This document shows, in pieces, positions 41,730 to 49,709 of a stretch of 64,000 nt of DNA (within the stretch, counting starts at the first letter, position 1; each line of letters starts with the position of its first letter). The notes beneath the pieces were generated by a model. The model was not told the DNA's origin. It worked only from the letters and a program-made list of their open reading frames with translations, and did no database searches. The stretch covers positions 1,674,001-1,738,000 of the forward strand of contig NZ_CP054706.1 in the NCBI RefSeq assembly GCF_016495865.1, written 5' to 3'. The position numbers and the translations under genes were made by a program. Source of the stretch: Salicibibacter cibi. Its GTDB lineage: Bacteria; Bacillota; Bacilli; Bacillales; Marinococcaceae.

Positions 41730-44564
41730 ATGGACAGAAACGTTTCCAAGGCGGATAAGACTTGGGAAACATTTCACGGGCCTAATTTAGGTTACGTGAT
41801 GGATATGTATGAAAAATATAAGAACGAGTCAGACGAAGTAGACTCAGACTTGAAAGAATGGTTTCGAACCTACGGAGCACCATCCGTGGAGCCGCTAAAC
41901 GGACAAGCAACAACTGCATCGCCTGAAGTACCCACTTCTGCAATGCACAAAATAGGAAAAGCTATCAAATTGGCGGATAATATTCGAACCTTCGGTCATA
42001 TTTTGGCAGACATGCACCCCCTTGAAGCCCCTGGAGAGGAGTCTCCTCTTTTACAGCCCGAGGAAAATGGTTTAGATGAAGAAGATCTGAGAGCCATGCC
42101 TGCCGATATGCTGTGCAAAGATGCCCCAAGCTATATAGAAGATGGGTATGAAGCCATTTTACATTTAAAACAGATGTATACAAAGACCATCGCTTTTGAA
42201 TTTGACCATGTGTACGACCTGGAAGAACGAAACTGGTTGAACCGTATGGTCGAATCAGGAGAGATCTATGAAGATTTGTCAAACGAAAAACGCCGGAACC
42301 TGCTTGAACGTTTAACGGCTACTGAGAAATTTGAGCAGTTTTTGCATAAAAATTTTGTCGGACAAAAACGCTTTTCCGTCGAAGGCCTTGATTCCATGGT
42401 TCCCATGCTTGACGAGATGGTGCAACATTTCACGCAAGAGGGCGCGAAACACGTGACGCTTGGAATGGCGCACCGCGGCCGTTTAAGCACGCTTGCACAT
42501 GTGCTTGGAAAGCCATATAATCTGATTTTTGCCGAATTCATGAATGCGCCCAGCAAAGAAACATCTCCTTCCGAAGGTGCCTCGACGTTAAATTATGGGT
42601 GGACCGGTGATGTGAAGTATCATTTAGGCGCAAATAGAAAATTGAATCAAGCATCTACCTATACAACGGTGAATGTAGCCAACAACCCCAGCCACCTGGA
42701 ATTTGTCAATCCAGTTGTTGCCGGATATGCACGCGCTGCTCAGGAAGACCGCAATAAAACCGGCTTTCCGGATGTTGAATTGAACAAAGCAGGAGCAATT
42801 CTTGTGCATGGAGATGCAGCATTCCCCGGTGAAGGCATCGTCGCCGAAACGTTGAATTTAAGCCGGTTGAAGGGATATCAAATCGGTGGGACACTCCACA
42901 TCATCGCGAATAATTTACTAGGTTTTACGACCGAAAGCCACGATTCCAGATCAACAACCTACTCAAGTGACTTGGCTAAAGGCTTCGAGATCCCCATTAT
43001 CCATGTGAACGCAGATGATCCGGATGCGTGTATAGCAGCCGTCCATTTGGCTTGTGAGTACCGTAGTCGTTTCCATAAAGATTTTTTAATTGATTTAGTT
43101 GGGTATCGTCGTTATGGCCATAATGAGATGGATGAGCCGGCGGCTACGCAACCCCAGCTGTACGAAATGATTCGTTCTCATGATACGGCAAGAGCCATCT
43201 ACGCCGATAAGCTTCAACAAGAAGGGATCGTCGAAGAGGACCAACCAAAAGCCATGCAAGAGGAACTTCAGGAAAAGCTGGAAAAAGAATATGAAAAAGT
43301 TTCCGGACGAAGCGCAACTCCCGGAAAAGCAGACCCCCCGGAAGTCATTGAAAAAGGCTTGCCCGACATTGATACCACCGTTGATTACGAAACACTCAGG
43401 CAAATCAACGAAGAATTGTTGCAATTCCCGGAAGGGTTCACGGTCTTTCCCAAGTTAAAACGCATTCTTAACCGAAGGGAAACAGCCTTTACCGAAGGAA
43501 AAATTGACTGGGGGCACGCAGAAGCCCTGGCTTTCGCATCCATTATTTCCGATGGTACTCCTATCCGAATGACCGGACAAGATTCGGAGCGGGGAACATT
43601 TAACCATCGTCATCTCATTCTTCACGATGCAGAAACTGGGGATAACCATTCGCCCATGCATACGTTATCGACGGCTAAAGCATCCTTCGCTCTTCATAAT
43701 AGTCCTTTGTCGGAGGCTGCAGTTGTAGGATTTGAGTATGGATACAACGTGCAAGCTCCGGACACTTTGGTGCTTTGGGAAGCGCAATACGGGGATTTCA
43801 ATAACGCTGCACAAGTCATCTATGACCAATTCATATCGGCTGCAAGAGCAAAGTGGGGCCAAAAGTCAGGCATTGTGCTGTTGTTGCCGCACGGCCATGA
43901 AGGTGCAGGACCCGAGCATTCCAGCGCTCGTTTGGAACGCTTCTTATCTCTGGCTGCCGAAAATAACTGGAATGTCGTCAATGCCACCAACACGTCACAG
44001 TATTTCCATTTGTTGCGCCGGCAAGCTGCTTCTTTGAAAATGGATGAAGTAAGGCCACTCGTGTTGATGACACCGAAGAGTCTCCTTAGAAATCAAACGA
44101 TTGCCGACACGAACGAAGCATTTACGGATGGAAAATTTTCAGCAGTTATCGAAGATCCAAAAACCGTCGAGAACAAAGCTGACGACGTGGAAACGTTACT
44201 TTTTTGCAGTGGAAAAATTTCCATTGATCTCCATGAAACGATCGACGAAAATGTCGATGCAAGCCAGTTGCATATCGTAAGAATCGAAGAACTGTATCCT
44301 TACCCTAAAGAAGACATTAAAGCGGTTCTATCCAAATATAAAAATGTGAAACGGGCAAAATGGGTACAAGAAGAACCAAAAAACATGGGAGCCTGGGGCT
44401 ACATTGAACCTTATCTTCGCGAAACGTTGCCCAAGAAAATTGACATTGAATATATCGGACGCAGACGCCGTTCCAGCCCATCTGAAGGCGACCCTAATGT
44501 TCATAAAAAAGAACAACAAAGAATTATTGACAAAGCGTTAGGCCTCAAAGAAGGGAGAAACTAG
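41730..44564 (+). CDS. odhA: 2-oxoglutarate dehydrogenase E1 component
   Basis: A 944-residue thiamin-diphosphate enzyme that decarboxylates 2-oxoglutarate in the TCA cycle and passes succinyl to OdhB. Seen: the N-terminal E2-binding region ([16 protein letters not shown]), [39 protein letters not shown] (ThDP GDG-type motif), [24 protein letters not shown], and the C-terminal transketolase-like half with [33 protein letters not shown] and [17 protein letters not shown]. Full length. GGAGG lies before the ATG. odhB starts one base after the stop. Dihydrolipoyl dehydrogenase is not in the window. Confidence 0.96.
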   Translation: MDRNVSKADKTWETFHGPNLGYVMDMYEKYKNESDEVDSDLKEWFRTYGAPSVEPLNGQATTASPEVPTSAMHKIGKAIKLADNIRTFGHILADMHPLEAPGEESPLLQPEENGLDEEDLRAMPADMLCKDAPSYIEDGYEAILHLKQMYTKTIAFEFDHVYDLEERNWLNRMVESGEIYEDLSNEKRRNLLERLTATEKFEQFLHKNFVGQKRFSVEGLDSMVPMLDEMVQHFTQEGAKHVTLGMAHRGRLSTLAHVLGKPYNLIFAEFMNAPSKETSPSEGASTLNYGWTGDVKYHLGANRKLNQASTYTTVNVANNPSHLEFVNPVVAGYARAAQEDRNKTGFPDVELNKAGAILVHGDAAFPGEGIVAETLNLSRLKGYQIGGTLHIIANNLLGFTTESHDSRSTTYSSDLAKGFEIPIIHVNADDPDACIAAVHLACEYRSRFHKDFLIDLVGYRRYGHNEMDEPAATQPQLYEMIRSHDTARAIYADKLQQEGIVEEDQPKAMQEELQEKLEKEYEKVSGRSATPGKADPPEVIEKGLPDIDTTVDYETLRQINEELLQFPEGFTVFPKLKRILNRRETAFTEGKIDWGHAEALAFASIISDGTPIRMTGQDSERGTFNHRHLILHDAETGDNHSPMHTLSTAKASFALHNSPLSEAAVVGFEYGYNVQAPDTLVLWEAQYGDFNNAAQVIYDQFISAARAKWGQKSGIVLLLPHGHEGAGPEHSSARLERFLSLAAENNWNVVNATNTSQYFHLLRRQAASLKMDEVRPLVLMTPKSLLRNQTIADTNEAFTDGKFSAVIEDPKTVENKADDVETLLFCSGKISIDLHETIDENVDASQLHIVRIEELYPYPKEDIKAVLSKYKNVKRAKWVQEEPKNMGAWGYIEPYLRETLPKKIDIEYIGRRRRSSPSEGDPNVHKKEQQRIIDKALGLKEGRN

Positions 44565-44565
44565 C

Positions 44566-45882
44566 ATGGCAGAAATAAAAGTACCAGAGCTTGCGGAATC
44601 GATCACCGAAGGAACGATTGCCGAATGGTTGAAAAAACCGGGCGATTTTGTCGAAAAGGGAGAAGCGGTTGCCGAGCTTGAAACCGATAAAGTAAACGTA
44701 GAATTGAATGCAGAACAATCAGGGGTCCTCCAGGAAATCATTAGCGATGAAGGGGAAGACGTCTCTGTTGGTGACGTCGTTGCCACCCTGGATGAAAACG
44801 CCTCGGAAGGAAACAGCGGAACATCCGGAGATTCCGAAACAAAAGAAGAAGGTGCCAAAGACAAGAAAGAAGAAAAAGCGCAAGCGGAGCAAAGTGAAGG
44901 GGATAACAAAGAAAAGAAAACCGAAACCGCTTCGAAACAGGAAAGTTCCGAGGACACGCAAGACGCGTCGGCCGAACATGTCGTTGCCTCTCCCGCTGCC
45001 CGAAAACTTGCACGGGAAAAAGGCATTAACCTTGCCGATATCCCGGTTCGGGATCCACTTGGCCGCGTGCGAAAAGAAGATGTTGAATCATATGAATCAA
45101 ATAAAGCGGCACAAACACAAGCGTCCACACAAAAAAGCGCTCCTGAAAATGATGAAGAAAGCGATGAGTTCGGCGGAAAACCGGTGGAACGCGAACGTAT
45201 GTCAAGACGCCGGCAAACGATTGCAAATCGTCTCGTAGATGTACAACAATCCACCGCCATGCTCACGACATTCAACGAAGTGGATATGTCTGCCATCATG
45301 GATCTAAGAAAACGGAAAAAAGAATCTTTCCAGGAAAAAAACGATGGCACAAAACTAGGCATGATGTCTTTCTTTACCAAAGGTGTTATTGGCGCACTTA
45401 AGCAATTTCCGCTCCTAAACGCGGAAATTCAAGGAAAAGACATTATCAAAAAGAATTTTTATGATATCGGAATGGCTGTTTCCACCGATAACGGTCTCGT
45501 CGTACCCGTTGTGCGCGATGCCGATCGCTTAAGCTTTGCCGGTATCGAAGAAGAGGTTGGCAGACTTTCGGCGAAAGCCCGGGATAATAAATTGGGTCTG
45601 GACGATTTACAGGGGGGAACGTTTACGATTACGAACGGCGGCGTTTTCGGTTCCCTATTGTCCACCCCAATCTTGAACACGCCGCAAGTCGGGATCCTCG
45701 GCATGCATACCATTCAGTGGCGACCGGTTGCCATTGATAAAGAGCGAATGGAAAATAGGCCGATGATGTATATCGCTCTATCGTATGATCATCGAATCGT
45801 AGATGGCAAAGAAGCCGTAAGCTTCCTCGTCAGATTAAAGCAGTTGCTTGAAGAGCCGGAAGATCTATTACTGGAAGGATAA
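44566..45882 (+). CDS. odhB: 2-oxoglutarate dehydrogenase E2, dihydrolipoyl succinyltransferase
   Basis: A 438-residue protein. Lipoyl domain at the N-terminus ([14 protein letters not shown]; lipoylated Lys in [13 protein letters not shown]), a long Glu/Lys-rich linker (about residues 85-140), the peripheral subunit-binding domain ([16 protein letters not shown] and [10 protein letters not shown]), a second linker, then the catalytic core ([55 protein letters not shown] with the catalytic His). It transfers succinyl from OdhA to CoA. An AGGGAGAAACT site precedes the ATG. The operon ends at the terminator at 45890. Confidence 0.96.
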   Translation: MAEIKVPELAESITEGTIAEWLKKPGDFVEKGEAVAELETDKVNVELNAEQSGVLQEIISDEGEDVSVGDVVATLDENASEGNSGTSGDSETKEEGAKDKKEEKAQAEQSEGDNKEKKTETASKQESSEDTQDASAEHVVASPAARKLAREKGINLADIPVRDPLGRVRKEDVESYESNKAAQTQASTQKSAPENDEESDEFGGKPVERERMSRRRQTIANRLVDVQQSTAMLTTFNEVDMSAIMDLRKRKKESFQEKNDGTKLGMMSFFTKGVIGALKQFPLLNAEIQGKDIIKKNFYDIGMAVSTDNGLVVPVVRDADRLSFAGIEEEVGRLSAKARDNKLGLDDLQGGTFTITNGGVFGSLLSTPILNTPQVGILGMHTIQWRPVAIDKERMENRPMMYIALSYDHRIVDGKEAVSFLVRLKQLLEEPEDLLLEG

Positions 45883-45889
45883 TCGATCG

Positions 45890-45918
45890 AAAAGCGCCCT
45901 TTCGGGGGCGCTTTTTTT
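45890..45918 (+). terminator. intrinsic terminator of odhAB
   Basis: AAAGCGCCC / GGGGCGCTTT with a tight loop and a run of seven T residues, eight bases after the odhB stop. Confidence 0.92.
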
Positions 45919-45928
45919 GATCTACATA

Positions 45929-46215
45929 GGGACTGCTGAATAATGGAAAAAGACTGGCACATGAGCATTTTCCATTGGTGTTGTCAAAGCTAGATGCAAG
46001 GAAAACCATCCTATAAGCAAAAAACCCTTGCACTTCTGGCAACGTACGGAGGGACGGTGCTGCAATGGCGAGACTCCAGCGGAAAAAACGGATGTGTCAA
46101 GACCCCGCAGCGCCGGTTTTGCGCGAGGAGGCTTGACCGTTCGTCCGCGGAAAGCGAAGCCATGGAAGCGACATCCCGGCTTCAGCTGATAGCTGCAAGT
46201 TGTTCAGCATTCCTT
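45929..46215 (+). mobile_element. MITE family A, copy 4
   Basis: A 287-bp element between exact ACATA repeats (45924-45928 and 46216-46220). The 3' end reads CAGCATTCCTT, slightly decayed. It lies inside a family C repeat, whose remainder continues at 46216. Confidence 0.87.
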
Positions 46216-46274
46216 ACATAAGTTGGGCGAAGGCTCTCGCCATAAAAGCTTGGCGAAAAGCCAAGTTTTCCAAG
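46216..46274 (+). repeat. hairpin repeat family C, copy 5
   Basis: ACATAAGTTGGGCGAAGGCT, then CTCGCCATAAAAGCTTGGCG, AAAAGCCAAG and TTTTCCAAG. Its 5' end is separated by MITE copy 4, which duplicated ACATA. Confidence 0.78.
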
Positions 46275-46358
46275 GCGGACGGGTTTAACGTTCATCATGA
46301 AAAAAGCACTAATTTATCCCCTTATCATTGCAAATGTGAAAAATCTTGAAAAATGGGG

Positions 46359-46439
46359 TTGCAAAAATAAAGAATTATGATATTATAGTGTTACCTGCAA
46401 TACATCCTGCCAAGGGAAATGAATTGTAGGTGTTTTTTT
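46359..46439 (+). promoter_or_regulatory. promoter followed at once by a terminator-like hairpin
   Basis: TTGCAA (46359-46364), a 16-17-base spacer and TATTATA (46381-46387) form a sigma-A-type promoter. Transcription from about 46393 would run straight into ACCTGCAAT / ATTGTAGGT (46393-46431, about 21-base loop) and seven T residues (46433-46439). This gives either an RNA of about 45 bases or an attenuated leader for the gene at 46519. Confidence 0.6.
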
Positions 46440-46518
46440 CTAAAGTCTCACATTTTAGTCGCATCCATACGGTGCACACGTCAATGGCAAGTGCCTAATT
46501 TTTTGAGGAGGGATTGAC

Positions 46519-46935
46519 ATGCGTGTACAATCAAAAGCGCGTGAACTATGTGCGGCTATTCAAATGCGAGGCTGGTCTAACACTCAGCTTTCTCCGAATC
46601 AACATCAAGGATTTGTGTTGAATAGTCGAACGGGTTGTCGTTCCTGGAAGGGAACAAGATGGGGACTTATTTCCGAAAACACGCCGGAACGTCTCACGAT
46701 TAGCGTCGATTTGCCAAAAGGCCATTTTGAAATCGAAGCGGTTGCCGAAAAACTGGAATTGGATATTATTCCCAGTGATGAAATGACAGATGCTAGCGGT
46801 GTATTTTTGGAAAACAAATCGGACCGAGACACGTTGCACATATTCTTATGTGAAGAAGAACTGAGCAATACTAAGTTCAACGATTCCGCGCTCGTTGATA
46901 TGATCGGTGACATTCGACGATTAAATTGTTTATAA
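46519..46935 (+). CDS. hypothetical protein, 138 residues
   Basis: A soluble mixed alpha/beta protein (MRVQSKARELCAAIQMRGWS; RWGLISENTPERLTISVDLP; HFEIEAVAEKLELDII; RDTLHIFLCEEE). No family is recognised. GAGGAGGGATTGAC precedes the ATG. It has its own terminator (46974-47006) and lies downstream of a promoter plus attenuator-like hairpin, so its expression may be controlled at the leader. Confidence 0.65.
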   Translation: MRVQSKARELCAAIQMRGWSNTQLSPNQHQGFVLNSRTGCRSWKGTRWGLISENTPERLTISVDLPKGHFEIEAVAEKLELDIIPSDEMTDASGVFLENKSDRDTLHIFLCEEELSNTKFNDSALVDMIGDIRRLNCL

Positions 46936-46973
46936 TGAAACATTCATGAATTGGGAGGGGTGATCCCTCCCAC

Positions 46974-47006
46974 AAAACAACCGGTGCCCACACCGGTTGT
47001 TTTTTA
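46974..47006 (+). terminator. intrinsic terminator
   Basis: AAACAACCGGTG / CACCGGTTGTTT with a short CC loop and six T residues. A second hairpin, GGGAGGGGTGATCCCTCCC (46953-46971), sits just before it. Confidence 0.9.
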
Positions 47007-47134
47007 GTCGATAACGGATTCGGTACACTCCGGGTTTTTTTCTCCGGATACACATGATATAATAATGATAATTACTATCAATTAAGTGAAAACGTTGTGC
47101 GTGTTTTGCGCGAACAACGCCGGGAGGGATCACC

Positions 47135-47623
47135 ATGAGCAAAGCTCCTAAGCACTATTATTATCTGCGTTCACTAAACCACTCCATTGAACCGATCACA
47201 TGGTCAAAAATAAAAGAAGATGGGTTCGATTTAACGATTAAACGCGAAGACGTTCCGTTTTTTATTTCTTTCTTTCGGGAATTAACCAATTTCTATGAAA
47301 ACAAAGCTACCCGCGTTTCCGATTCACACCGCATTTACATGGAGGAGCTCGCCTCTTTCTTCCGGGAACAAGCGCGGGAAATGTCCCAATGCACGTCTTT
47401 GCAAAGCGAAACGAACGTTTACGTGATTCCGTTTAGTGATTTTGTTGCGGCGTTCATGTTGGCCGACGAAGCCTTCGAACGAATTTTTCAAGACAATGAA
47501 AAAATGGCGCATCATTTCGATAAAGTGTTGACGTATTACAAACGGTTCAACCTAAAAGCTGACCCCATGAAAGCGCAGTTTATTTTGGATCACTTGCCTG
47601 AGCTTAGCTTTCATTATGAATAA
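47135..47623 (+). CDS. hypothetical protein, 162 residues
   Basis: A soluble, largely helical protein rich in aromatic residues (HYYYLRSLNHSIEPITW; VPFFISFFRELTNFYENKA; FSDFVAAFMLADEAFERIF; HFDKVLTYYKRFN). No family is recognised. A GGGAGGGATCACC site precedes the ATG. It is 25 bases upstream of the DUF6501-like small gene and probably shares its mRNA and terminator. Confidence 0.65.
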   Translation: MSKAPKHYYYLRSLNHSIEPITWSKIKEDGFDLTIKREDVPFFISFFRELTNFYENKATRVSDSHRIYMEELASFFREQAREMSQCTSLQSETNVYVIPFSDFVAAFMLADEAFERIFQDNEKMAHHFDKVLTYYKRFNLKADPMKAQFILDHLPELSFHYE

Positions 47624-47648
47624 CGATGGATGATAGGGGAGACATTTC

Positions 47649-47849
47649 ATGCAACATTTGCAGTGGCAAAGCCGGGCTCCGATAAAAACAATTACGTGTG
47701 TCCACGCAAACGCGGAAAAGTACAAAGTGGATCGCGTGCTGACCCCCGGGAAAACATACGATGTGCAAAATGAAACCGATGAATTCTACTTTATCATTGA
47801 TAACACCGGGATTATCGGGGGATTTAAAAAGGATTATTTTCGCGAGTGA
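47649..47849 (+). CDS. small DUF6501-like protein
   Basis: A 66-residue beta-rich protein: IKTITCVHANAEKYKVDRVLTPGKTYDVQNETDEFYFIIDNTGIIGGFKKDYF read in pieces. The TCVHANAEKY, LTPGKTYDV and DNTGIIGGFKKDYF blocks match my memory of DUF6501 proteins of Bacillus (small, function unknown). GGGGAGACATTTC precedes the ATG. It ends in an immediate terminator. Confidence 0.7.
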   Translation: MQHLQWQSRAPIKTITCVHANAEKYKVDRVLTPGKTYDVQNETDEFYFIIDNTGIIGGFKKDYFRE

Positions 47850-47875
47850 AAAACGGCTGCTTTGACAGCCGTTTT
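47850..47875 (+). terminator. intrinsic terminator
   Basis: AAAACGGCTG / CAGCCGTTTT with a six-base loop, starting at the base after the stop codon of the DUF6501-like gene; the stem provides the U-run. Confidence 0.85.
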
Positions 47876-47940
47876 ATCGTTTTCATTGGCATTTTACTAT
47901 CCCGGTGATAAGCGCTAGCAATTCCAAAGATCAAATTTTA

Positions 47941-48010
47941 GAGGCCAGAGGTCGGAAAGATCTTTTTTAGGAAATGATCTTCCGAATTCCGGCTTCCGAT
48001 GTCTGACCTC
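47941..48010. repeat. imperfect inverted repeat
   Basis: GAGGCCAGAGGTCGGAAAGATC (left arm, about 22 bases) is mirrored by GATCTTCCG and CTTCCGATGTCTGACCTC on the right. It lies in gene-free DNA before MITE copy 5. Confidence 0.55.
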
Positions 48011-48053
48011 CGTCTATAAGGATGGCTAACAGCCCAATTTGTTCAACTAACTA

Positions 48054-48334
48054 GGGACTGCTGAATAACGGAAAAAGACTGGCACATAAGCATTTTCCGT
48101 TGGTGTTGTTAAAGCTGGATGCAAGGAAATCCATCCTATAAACAAAAAAACCCTTGCACTTCTGGCAACGGACGGAGGGATGAAGCAGCAATGGTGAGAC
48201 TCCAGCGGAAAAACGGACGCGTCAAGCCCCCGCAGCGCCGCGAGGAGACTTGACCGTTCGTCCGCGGAAAGCGCGAAGCCATGGAAGCGGCATCCCGGCT
48301 TCAGCTGATAGCCGCAAGTTGTTCAGCAATCCCT
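48054..48334 (+). mobile_element. MITE family A, copy 5
   Basis: A 281-bp element with exact AACTA repeats at 48049-48053 and 48335-48339. Compared with copies 1, 3 and 4 it lacks part of the GGTTTTGCG segment near 48240. Confidence 0.87.
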
Positions 48335-48339
48335 AACTA

Positions 48340-48828
48340 TCAGAGATGAAAAACCCCCTCTGATGGTAGATTCACTTTATCGATTGTGCTATGATTTAGC
48401 AAAACTTATGTTCTTTATTTTCCTCTATGTCAAAAGAATCGCTTATGGAGGATATTAAAGGGAAACTTTTTACTGACGGTCGACAGAACGCCCTTTATTT
48501 CAATAAGGGAATGAATGCCAATGATTCGAACTTGCAAATCAAACATTTGTTTGCCATAATAAATACAATCGAAGTTTCCCTGCGGAGTGAGGAAACAGCA
48601 CGAGCTTGGCGGTGTAGGTATGTTGCGAAACAGTACCGATAGACCAAGTGCCTATGCAGTACAACCTGACGTAGGAGCTTCATTGTGGCATGAGGTACGG
48701 TTGCCGTAAGCATTGTGGGTCTGAAAAGGAACAAATAGGCATGCAATCATACATGTCGTCCACATAGCGAGCAACCCCCGTAATTCCTTCAGGAAGCACG
48801 GTATTTTAATACCGAGAGGATGTCACAT
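48340..48828. other. 489-bp region with no confident gene
   Basis: AT-rich at first, then 48560-48780 with GC-richer DNA. A stop-free plus-strand stretch ending at about 48708 reads HELGGVGMLRNSTDRPSAY and on, which might be the tail of a lost transposon protein; I cannot assign it. CGGTATTTTAATACCG (48799-48814) is a perfect 16-bp palindrome directly before the ribosome binding site of the protease gene and may be an operator or may mask the site. Confidence 0.35.
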
Positions 48829-49707
48829 ATGGATCGTTACAAACGAAGAGAACCTAACGAACGAGATGAAGATCACTTTGAAGAAGAGGACGATGGGACC
48901 GTTCATGATCCGGAAGAAGGAAACGATGAAGACGTTCCACCGGAAGAGCCTCCAGTGGAAGATTTTTATCGCAAAGAAATAGAAGATGCGGGAACTGTAA
49001 AGAAAAAGAAAAGGAAAAAACGTTGGATGAAATTAGGCATCATTTTTGTATCTTTTCTACTGGTCATCCAAGGGACCACTTCTCTTATTCAACTCTTGCA
49101 ACCTGATGTCGTGGATTTCCTGGCAACGTCTTATGAATTGTCCCAAGATGAAGACGTGTCGGAGTGGCGGGAATCGGTTGTCACATTGCAAGTAGAACAA
49201 CCGGGACGGGTGACGCGAGGAACCGGTTTTTTTATTCATGAGGACGGGCTCATTGCCACGAATCGCCATGTGGTAGAGGATGCTTTGCAAACGGTCGTCA
49301 CTCTGCACGACGGCTCCGCATATGAAGCAACCCCTGTGAGCCAATCCGATGACGTGGATTTGGCATTGATCCGGATCGAGGAAGATGTTGCTGTCGACCC
49401 GCTCCAACTGCAACCGCAAGAAGAAGACGTCGAAGAAGGAACCTATATTACTATTATCGGAAATCCGCTTAATTTTAGCGGTATTGCCAATGAAGGGGAG
49501 ATTCTTGAAACCGGAAATCCAACCACCATTTCCGCGCCTACCTATCGGGGCAACAGCGGAAGTCCTGCCATCAACGAGGATGGAGACGTCGTCGGTGTCA
49601 TTTTTGCAACACGGCAACAGCCAAGGGGGCAAGGAGGAAGTGTAGGATTGATGGTTCCTGTCGATGAAGTATGGGGGCACATTCAAGAGATAGGAGAGGA
49701 GGGCTAA
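48829..49707 (+). CDS. membrane-anchored trypsin-like serine protease without PDZ domain
   Basis: About 292 residues. An acidic cytoplasmic N-terminus (to about 55), a Lys/Arg cluster (KKKKRKKRWMK), one membrane span (LGIIFVSFLLVIQG), then an extracellular HtrA/DegP-like protease domain with His147 (TNRHVVEDA), Asp177 (DDVDLALIRI) and Ser243 (YRGNSGSPAIN). The domain ends at LMVPVDEVWGHIQEI with no PDZ, unlike HtrA proteins of about 400 residues. ATG 48829 follows GAGAGGA; a palindrome overlaps the region just upstream. It ends two bases before addB, so the two are co-transcribed, an odd pairing. Confidence 0.83.
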   Translation: MDRYKRREPNERDEDHFEEEDDGTVHDPEEGNDEDVPPEEPPVEDFYRKEIEDAGTVKKKKRKKRWMKLGIIFVSFLLVIQGTTSLIQLLQPDVVDFLATSYELSQDEDVSEWRESVVTLQVEQPGRVTRGTGFFIHEDGLIATNRHVVEDALQTVVTLHDGSAYEATPVSQSDDVDLALIRIEEDVAVDPLQLQPQEEDVEEGTYITIIGNPLNFSGIANEGEILETGNPTTISAPTYRGNSGSPAINEDGDVVGVIFATRQQPRGQGGSVGLMVPVDEVWGHIQEIGEEG

Positions 49708-49709
49708 AC

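Noticed and set aside
44538..45380. 280-codon minus-strand frame opposite odhB
   Set aside because: A Ser-rich shadow of the Glu/Lys-rich odhB linker; the plus-strand gene is certain.
48427..48642. 71-codon plus-strand frame
   Set aside because: No Shine-Dalgarno sequence and no similarity recognised; left as unassigned DNA.
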